Part shown: positions 58,485 to 64,000 of the stretch, in pieces | How the letters are laid out: each line of letters opens with the position of its first letter | Position numbering within the stretch: position 1 is the stretch's first letter | Origin: Myxococcus flavus | GTDB taxonomy: Bacteria > Myxococcota > Myxococcia > Myxococcales > Myxococcaceae | NCBI RefSeq assembly: GCF_050038885.1 | Contig: NZ_CP143624.1 | Span: 2,852,001 to 2,916,000, forward strand | DNA length: 64,000 nt | Reading direction: 5' to 3' | Notes under the pieces: model-generated | Told to the model about the DNA's origin: nothing | What the model saw: the letters and a program-made list of their open reading frames with translations, nothing else | Databases searched by the model: none | Made by a program: the position numbers and the translations under genes

Positions 58485-60335
58485 CTATGTAGGAGTCGTG
58501 GCGCAAGCTTTGGGGGCTGGCAATTTCCGTGAAGGAGTTTCAGTGAGGGCTTCTGGAGTCCCCGTCACCACGAGCCGGTCCATCGCGCGGGTCATTGCCA
58601 CGTAGAGCAGCCGGGCTTCCTCCTTGGCGTCCAGAGCCTGCTTGTGGGGGCGCCCCACCCCTGGGATGGCGATGGCTGGGAACTCCAGGCCCTTGCTGGA
58701 GTGGAACGTGAGCACCTTGATGCTGTCTTCGCGCGGGGCCAGCGGCGACTGCCGCGCGAACTTCCCCACCCACTGAAAGGGAAGGCTGGCCCTGCCCAGC
58801 CGGCGGACGACCGCGTCGCCCACCTCGTAGCTCCGGTAGAGCACCGCCATCTCGTTCCAGCGCAGCCCCTCCGCGTGGAGCTGCCGCAGCCGGCCCGCGA
58901 TGTAGTCCAGCTCGTCCGTCAGCGTGGGCAGCGCGAGGACCTGGGGCGGCGGCCCGTGTCGCCCCGCGCTCCGGGGCAGCAGCAGCGGTACGCCATCATC
59001 GTCCGCATCCTCGGGCGTGAGGACGTGCTTGGCGTACTTGTAGGCGAACTGGAGGATCTCCGCCGTGTTCCGGTAGTTGAGGTGGAGAATCGTGGTCCGC
59101 CCCCGCGCCTGGATTCCCACACTCTTGAAGCTGAAGCGCTGGTGCCGGTAGATGGACTGGGCGTCGTCGTACAACAGCAGCAGTGAGTTGGTCTCCGGCG
59201 TCACCATCTGGGCGACGAGCTTGAGCCACTCGGGTTCGAAGTCGTGGCCCTCGTCGATGAGGACCGCGCCGTATTGCGCGCGTGGGATGAGCCCCTTGTC
59301 CACGGCGGCGATGACGCGCTGGACGAGCTGCTCCGCGTACTCATCCCCCGACAGTCCCTGGGGCGGAAGCCCCGCGTGGTACGTGACGAGCTGCTCCCGG
59401 CACCACTCGTGGAAGCGGCGGACGTCCACCTGTCCGGAGACGCCGCGTGACTCCAGGTGCTGCGCCAGCCAGCTCGCCAGGGAACGATTGAAGCACAGGA
59501 CCAGGATGGGACGCCGCAGCACCTTCGCGAGATGCACGCAGCGGTAACCCAGAATCATCGTCTTGCCCGAGCCCGCCACGCCGTGGATGACCCGGTGCCC
59601 CTCGCCCAGGCTCCGCGCGAGCTGCTCCTGCTGGAGGTCCATGACCTTGATGAGGTCGGGCAGGGTGTTCTCTAGATGGGGCTGCTCGAACATGTCGAGC
59701 TGGGCGCCGCTGATGCGAATCTCCGGGAAGATGTGCCAGCGGACCCGGTCGAGCTGGGGCAGCGACAGCGGCTGCGCGGGGACCCAGGGGAACATGTTCC
59801 ACAGGCGCTGCTGGAACTCCTCCGGCTCCACGTCCTCGGACATCTCGTCCTTGCAGATGACCCGGTTGGGCGGGAGTACCTCACCCAGCCCGCCGTCCTG
59901 GAACTGGGCCCGTGTGATGTTCGACAAGACCACGCCGTGGCTCCAGGGGAGTATCAACTGCCCACGCCGAGCCCCTTCCGCATGGCGGAGGACCGGGTCC
60001 TTCTGAAGCAGCGAGGCGATGTCCTGGGCATACACTCGCGACTGCTCGAAGGGATTCGCCACCTCCTTCAAACCCGACTCCGTCAGCAGCGTGGCGTGTG
60101 CCTTGTCGATGCCGCGCAGGATGTCACGCTTCCAATCCTTCACCTCCAGGACGAGGATGCCCCGGCGCGGATGCAAGACGATGAAGTCCGGATGGTGTCC
60201 TGTCCGGCCAACGGGCACGTCGTACCAGAGGAGGTAGTCGTCCTCGAGCTTCTCCTCGAGCCGTCGGGCCAGACGCTTCTCCCCCGCCTGCATCCGAGGG
60301 AGGCATTGGTTCAAGGCGGGGATGAGCGTCGCCAT
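58485..60335 (-). CDS. NERD-domain nuclease fused to UvrD-like helicase
   Basis: 616 residues. The N-terminus (about 15-130) is a NERD domain with a PD-(D/E)xK nuclease core: Asp50 (HHPDFIVL), Glu64 and Lys66 (LVLEVKDWK). A superfamily 1 helicase follows: Walker A GVAGSGKT near 251, Walker B VLIDEGHDFE, motif III-like LLLLYDDAQSIYR, and the C-terminal VLTFHSSKGLEFPAI and RLLYVAMTRAMDRLVVTG. All helicase motifs look intact. Such fusions probably process DNA or RNA ends, in repair or in defence against phage; no other defence gene is adjacent. There is no strong Shine-Dalgarno before the ATG. Confidence 0.9.
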   Translation of the reverse strand: MATLIPALNQCLPRMQAGEKRLARRLEEKLEDDYLLWYDVPVGRTGHHPDFIVLHPRRGILVLEVKDWKRDILRGIDKAHATLLTESGLKEVANPFEQSRVYAQDIASLLQKDPVLRHAEGARRGQLILPWSHGVVLSNITRAQFQDGGLGEVLPPNRVICKDEMSEDVEPEEFQQRLWNMFPWVPAQPLSLPQLDRVRWHIFPEIRISGAQLDMFEQPHLENTLPDLIKVMDLQQEQLARSLGEGHRVIHGVAGSGKTMILGYRCVHLAKVLRRPILVLCFNRSLASWLAQHLESRGVSGQVDVRRFHEWCREQLVTYHAGLPPQGLSGDEYAEQLVQRVIAAVDKGLIPRAQYGAVLIDEGHDFEPEWLKLVAQMVTPETNSLLLLYDDAQSIYRHQRFSFKSVGIQARGRTTILHLNYRNTAEILQFAYKYAKHVLTPEDADDDGVPLLLPRSAGRHGPPPQVLALPTLTDELDYIAGRLRQLHAEGLRWNEMAVLYRSYEVGDAVVRRLGRASLPFQWVGKFARQSPLAPREDSIKVLTFHSSKGLEFPAIAIPGVGRPHKQALDAKEEARLLYVAMTRAMDRLVVTGTPEALTETPSRKLPAPKACATTPT

Positions 60336-60628
60336 GGCGGCATGCTAGCAATTCTGGAAAGGCCTTGGGTCGAGGGGTGAAGTCTTTCATGACCGGGCCC
60401 GGGGGCCCGCGTACCCACCCGAGGCGCGCAAGTGCCTCGTCCGAGCACTGGTGAGATGGTTTCGCTGCGCAACGACTCCCGGTCATGACGAAACCATGAC
60501 GGTTCCATGGACGCGCCCACGCCGCGGCGCGGAGGCGACTCCGTACGGTGGTCGATGACTGCTCCGGTCATCGTCCCCCACGGGCCATCTCCCAGCCCAC
60601 CACGCGAGGAGGCGCGTCGCAATCCACC

Positions 60629-61309
60629 ATGAACTTCACTCTTACGGGCCTCTGGGCCCACATGGGTCCGTTCGCCAAGGGCATCGTCGTCGTCATGGCC
60701 CTCATGTCGGTCATCTCCCTCGTCATCCTGGTCGAGCGGGCCCTCCTCTTTCGGATGTCGAGGCGCCAGTCGCGCAAGTTCGCAGCAAGGCTCGGTCCGC
60801 TGCTCGCCCAGGGGGACTTCGACGCCGCCCTCGATGCGAAGCTGGACAAGGACGTCGGCTACCTCGGGCGGACCATCCGCGCCGGGCTGACCGCGTACCG
60901 CGTCTCCTCGGACGACACCCGGGACGAGGTCATGGAGTCGGTGGCCCGGAACCTGGAGCGCCAAGCGCAGCGCGAGGTGCAGAGCTTCAAGCGAGGCCTG
61001 GGACAGCTGGCCACCGTGGCCTCCACCGCCCCCTTCGTCGGGCTGCTCGGCACCACCGTGGGCATCGTCACCGCTTTCCAGCAGATGGGCGAGGCCGGTG
61101 CCGGAGGCATCGGCACCATCTCCACCGGCATCTCCGAGGCGCTGGTGACGACGGCCTTCGGCCTGCTCGTCGCCATCCCCGCGGTGATGGGCTACAACTC
61201 CCTCCAGGGGTGGGTGGACGCCCGCGCGGTGGACCTCGCCGAATCGAGCAACGAGCTCCTCGACGGCGTCGCCCGGGTCCTCAAGCGCTCCCGCTCCGTC
61301 GCCACCTGA
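60629..61309 (+). CDS. MotA/TolQ/ExbB-family proton channel subunit
   Basis: 226 residues with three membrane helices: KGIVVVMALMSVISLVILVE, VASTAPFVGLLGTTVGIVTA, and ALVTTAFGLLVAIPAVMGYN. This is the TolQ/ExbB layout with the conserved Pro and Thr residues of the proton path in helices two and three. ExbB works with ExbD to energise TonB or other envelope machines, but no ExbD/TolR gene follows; the next gene is an unrelated permease. The ATG is 17 bases from the nearest AGGAGG, so translation initiation may be weak or use another start. It is divergent from the NERD-UvrD gene. Confidence 0.88.
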   Translation: MNFTLTGLWAHMGPFAKGIVVVMALMSVISLVILVERALLFRMSRRQSRKFAARLGPLLAQGDFDAALDAKLDKDVGYLGRTIRAGLTAYRVSSDDTRDEVMESVARNLERQAQREVQSFKRGLGQLATVASTAPFVGLLGTTVGIVTAFQQMGEAGAGGIGTISTGISEALVTTAFGLLVAIPAVMGYNSLQGWVDARAVDLAESSNELLDGVARVLKRSRSVAT

Positions 61310-61479
61310 CCCGCACGCCCCCTGAGTTCCTGGCGGCCAGCCTTGCGCGTGTCACCAGCGAACACCGGCCGTCCCAGAAGCGCACAGCCCTCAGCGTGCC
61401 AGCGGGCGCCGGCCGCTGGGAGGCCACGCGGTTGCACCTGTCCTCCGCGTTGGCACGCGAATCGCTCCTGATACGACCC

Positions 61480-63909
61480 ATGGCCTCCTTCTTCAGGGAC
61501 CTCCGCTACGGGGCCCGCTCGCTGCGGCGCAGTCCTGGCTTCACGCTCGCCACCGTGCTGGCCCTGGCGCTGGGCATTGGCGCCAACACCACCCTGTTCA
61601 GCGTGGTGAGCGCGCTGCTGCTGCGGCCCCTGCCGCTGCCCCAGCCCGAGCGGCTGGTGGCGGTCTGGGGCCAGGAAGCCGAGCGCGGCGCCGAAGACAT
61701 GCGCCTGTCGCGGCCAGACGTGGAGGCCCTGCGGCAGAAGACGACCGCCCTCACCGGGCTGGCGGCCTACGCCACCCTGGCGCCCACGCTCACCGGCCCC
61801 GGCCTGGAGCCCGAGCGCGTGGAAGCCGTCGCGGTGGGCGAGGACTTCTTCCGCGTCATGGGCGTGCCGCCGCTGCTGGGGCGCGGCCTCTCCGCGGAGG
61901 AGCAGGTGCCCGACGGCCCCCGCGCGGTGGTGCTCTCGCACGGGCTGTGGGCGCGCCGCTTCGGCAGCGACCCGCGCGTACTGGAGCGCAGGCTGGAGAT
62001 GGATGGCCAGCCGTACCAGGTGGTGGGCGTGATGCCGCCGGGCTTCGACTTCCCACGAGAGGGCACGCCGGACGCGCTCGCCCTGTGGGCGCCGCTGTAC
62101 GCCAAGGACTCCGTCCGCAACAACTGGGACCACCGCGGCGCCCACATGCTCCAGGCCCTGGGGCGTCTGGCGCCGGGCGTGAGCGCCTCACAAGCCCAGG
62201 ACGAGCTGGGGCGGCTCATCGACGCGGTGGCGCGGGAGCACGGCGACACCAGCGGCAGGGCCAGCGTGGGCGTGGAAGCGCTGCAGCGCCGGATGTCCGC
62301 CGACATGCGCCGCCCCGCGCTGCTGCTGCTGGGCGCGGTGGGGCTGCTGCTGCTCATCGCCTGCGTCAACGTGGCGCAGCTCCTCCTGGCCCGGGCGCTG
62401 GCGCGGCAGCAGGAGTTCGCCATCCGCACCGCGCTGGGCGCGGGTCGGAGCGCCCTGGTGCGCCAACTGCTGGCGGAGGGCTCGCTGCTGGCGCTCGGCG
62501 GAGGACTGCTGGGACTCCTGCTGGGTGTGTGGGGCGTGGGGGGCCTCAACGCGCTGCTCCCCGAGGACGTGCTGCGCGTGCAGGCCGTCGAGGTGGACGA
62601 GCGGGCGCTGGCGTACACCGCGGGGCTGTCCATCGTGGTGGCCTTGCTGTGTGGGCTCGCGCCCCTGGGCACCGCGGTGAATGCCAACCTGGGTGGGCTG
62701 ATTCAGAGCACGCGAGGTACCAGCGCCTCACGGGGCGCGCTGCGCTGGCGCGCGGTGTTGGTGTCCACGCAGGTGGCCCTCGCGCTGATATTGCTGGCGG
62801 GCGCGGGGCTGCTGGTGCGCAGCTCGCAGCGGCTGGCGGAAGTGGACCCGGGCTACCAGGCTGAGGGCGTGTCGATGATGCCGGTCACCCTGCCCATCGC
62901 TCGCTACGAGCTCGCCGAAGCGGCCCGCTTCCAGAGCCAGTTGCTGGAGCGCGTGCGCGCGCTGCCGGGCGTCGACGCCGCGGGGTGGATGATTCCGGGC
63001 GTGGTGTCGGGCAGCGCCATCTCCATCGCCCTGGACCTGCCGGGCAAGCCCTTCCCGCCCGACAAACTGCCAGACACGAGCTACCGGGCGGTGAGCGACG
63101 GCATCTTCACCACGCTCGGCATCCCCCTCCGGCAGGGACGTGACTTCACGCCCGCGGACGGCGCGGACGCCTCGCCGGTGGTGGTGGTGAACGAGTCCTT
63201 CGCGCGCCGCTACTTCCCGGGCGAGGACATCATCGGGAAGAGCATCGCCATCGGATACGGAGAGATGACGCCGCGCCAGGTCGTGGGCGTGGTGGGAGAC
63301 ATCCGCTCCTACTCGCTGGACGCGCCCGCGAAGCCGGAAGTGTATGCGCCGCTCGCGCAGACGCCCTGGCGGCAGGCCACCCTGATGGTGCGCAGCCGGC
63401 TGGCGCCGTCCCAGGTGGCGGCGGCGGTGAAGCCCGAGCTGCGTCAGCTCGACTCGCAGCTGTCACTGGCGCCGCCCGTCACCCTGGCGCGGAGCCTGGA
63501 TCAGTCGGTGGCGGGCCGTAGCTTCCAGCGGGTGCTGCTGCTCACCTTCGCGGTGACGGCGCTGGCGCTGGCATCGCTGGGCCTCTACGGGCTGATGGCC
63601 TACAGCGTGGCGCAGCGGCGCCGCGAGCTGGGCATCCGGCTGGCACTGGGCGCGATGCCCGGTGACGTGGTGCGGCTGGTGATGCGGCAGGCCCTGCGCC
63701 TGACCGCGACGGGACTGGCGGTGGGCCTGGGCCTGGGCTTCGTGGTGTCGCGGCTGCTGGAGGGGCTGCTGTACGGCGTGAGCGCCAGCGACCCGCTGAC
63801 CTTCGGCGCCGTGGCCCTGCTGCTGCTGGGGGTCATGGCCCTGGCGAGCTGGCTGCCCGCGCGCCGGGCCTCCCGCGTGTCTCCCGGCGTGGCGATGACG
63901 CCGGATTGA
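61480..63909 (+). CDS. ADOP-type MacB/FtsX-family permease
   Basis: 809 residues. It has two copies of the MacB_PCD plus FtsX architecture. LRYGARSLRRSPGFTLATVL is the typical ADOP N-terminus, with periplasmic domains at about 45-270 and 490-670. FtsX-type helices lie at about 285-440 and 680-800 (QEFAIRTALGAGRSALVRQL and RRELGIRLALGAMPGDVVRL are the paired cytosolic loops). Acidobacterial duplicated orphan permeases lack their own ATPase nearby, as here. They are presumed to export peptides, drugs or lipoproteins with an unlinked ATPase. The ribosome site is weak. Confidence 0.88.
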   Translation: MASFFRDLRYGARSLRRSPGFTLATVLALALGIGANTTLFSVVSALLLRPLPLPQPERLVAVWGQEAERGAEDMRLSRPDVEALRQKTTALTGLAAYATLAPTLTGPGLEPERVEAVAVGEDFFRVMGVPPLLGRGLSAEEQVPDGPRAVVLSHGLWARRFGSDPRVLERRLEMDGQPYQVVGVMPPGFDFPREGTPDALALWAPLYAKDSVRNNWDHRGAHMLQALGRLAPGVSASQAQDELGRLIDAVAREHGDTSGRASVGVEALQRRMSADMRRPALLLLGAVGLLLLIACVNVAQLLLARALARQQEFAIRTALGAGRSALVRQLLAEGSLLALGGGLLGLLLGVWGVGGLNALLPEDVLRVQAVEVDERALAYTAGLSIVVALLCGLAPLGTAVNANLGGLIQSTRGTSASRGALRWRAVLVSTQVALALILLAGAGLLVRSSQRLAEVDPGYQAEGVSMMPVTLPIARYELAEAARFQSQLLERVRALPGVDAAGWMIPGVVSGSAISIALDLPGKPFPPDKLPDTSYRAVSDGIFTTLGIPLRQGRDFTPADGADASPVVVVNESFARRYFPGEDIIGKSIAIGYGEMTPRQVVGVVGDIRSYSLDAPAKPEVYAPLAQTPWRQATLMVRSRLAPSQVAAAVKPELRQLDSQLSLAPPVTLARSLDQSVAGRSFQRVLLLTFAVTALALASLGLYGLMAYSVAQRRRELGIRLALGAMPGDVVRLVMRQALRLTATGLAVGLGLGFVVSRLLEGLLYGVSASDPLTFGAVALLLLGVMALASWLPARRASRVSPGVAMTPD

Positions 63910-63989
63910 GGCGAGAGCTGGAGCACCGCGAGGCCCAGCGGGATGCGCCAGCCATCCCCAGGCGCCCCGGTCCGGAGTAGACAGGGGCC

Positions 63990-64000
63990 ATGAGCATCCC
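63990..64000 (+). CDS. Possible start of the next gene (partial)
   Basis: ATG AGC ATC begins at 63990, preceded by CAGGGG at a plausible distance and 80 bases after the permease stop. Only three codons are visible, so this is a guess. Confidence 0.25.

Noticed and set aside
60394..60409. CGGGCCC-GG-GGGCCCG palindrome between the NERD-UvrD and ExbB-like genes
   Set aside because: Pure G/C palindromes of this length arise easily here, and the position (middle of a divergent gap, no T-run) does not support a terminator.

Overview
The window is about 70% G+C with codon third positions almost all G or C. It is bacterial and most likely from a Myxococcaceae-type myxobacterium (Myxococcota). The main evidence is a protein ending in a MYXO-CTERM-like sorting signal (17403-18770), many lipoproteins of no known family, several multi-domain sensor kinases and a sigma-54 regulator. 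I see no tRNA, rRNA, CRISPR array or intact transposase. Function calls come from reading motifs by eye; no database search was run.

Layout. 1-8.1 kb: the end of an upstream gene, a HAD hydrolase, a GAF-PAS-GAF histidine kinase, a secreted Cys-rich protein, and two paralogous exported proteins flanking a single-domain response regulator. 8.1-11.7 kb: a MobA-like nucleotidyltransferase, a glutathionyl-hydroquinone reductase, an OmpA-domain protein and a small exported protein. 11.7-16.2 kb: a VolA-like surface lipase lipoprotein followed by a FadL-type porin, a likely lipid-scavenging pair, with a 31-bp direct repeat upstream. 17.4-21.4 kb: a tightly coupled four-gene operon of a MYXO-CTERM beta-propeller protein, two lipoproteins and a diheme cytochrome c lipoprotein. 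21.5-24.3 kb: a DUF1444-like protein, a short endonuclease V and a SprT-like protein lacking its catalytic Glu.

24.2-27.0 kb: a low-G+C island bounded by an imperfect 32-bp direct repeat (28/32 identical). It carries a lipoprotein, a HipA_2-like kinase overlapping a DUF3037-like gene, and what looks like a decayed IS3-family transposase. The left repeat copy is the 3' end of the SprT-like gene.

27.0-36 kb: DUF2203, a coiled-coil protein, an NmrA-like reductase, an Atg22/UMF1 transporter overlapping an ornithine cyclodeaminase-like gene, an RsbRD-N/GAF/PAS kinase, and msrA. 36-44.3 kb: a 1489-residue secreted GH3 enzyme with three discoidin (F5/8C) domains, a YebC/PmpR regulator, a cstA-ybdD-like pyruvate uptake pair, and an Mpo1-like protein. 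44.5-50 kb: a hypothetical protein, a divergent HxlR/nitroreductase pair sharing an operator-like palindrome, a methyltransferase, a thioesterase and a membrane metallophosphoesterase. 50-53 kb: an M19-like dipeptidase lipoprotein preceded by four exact-length 73-residue Cys repeats. 53.3-57.5 kb: a sigma-54 response regulator, its 7TMR-DISM kinase, and a GG-N10-GC sigma-54 promoter candidate in front of a small lipoprotein gene. 57.9-64 kb: another lipoprotein, a NERD-UvrD nuclease-helicase, an orphan ExbB/TolQ channel subunit and an ADOP/MacB-type permease.
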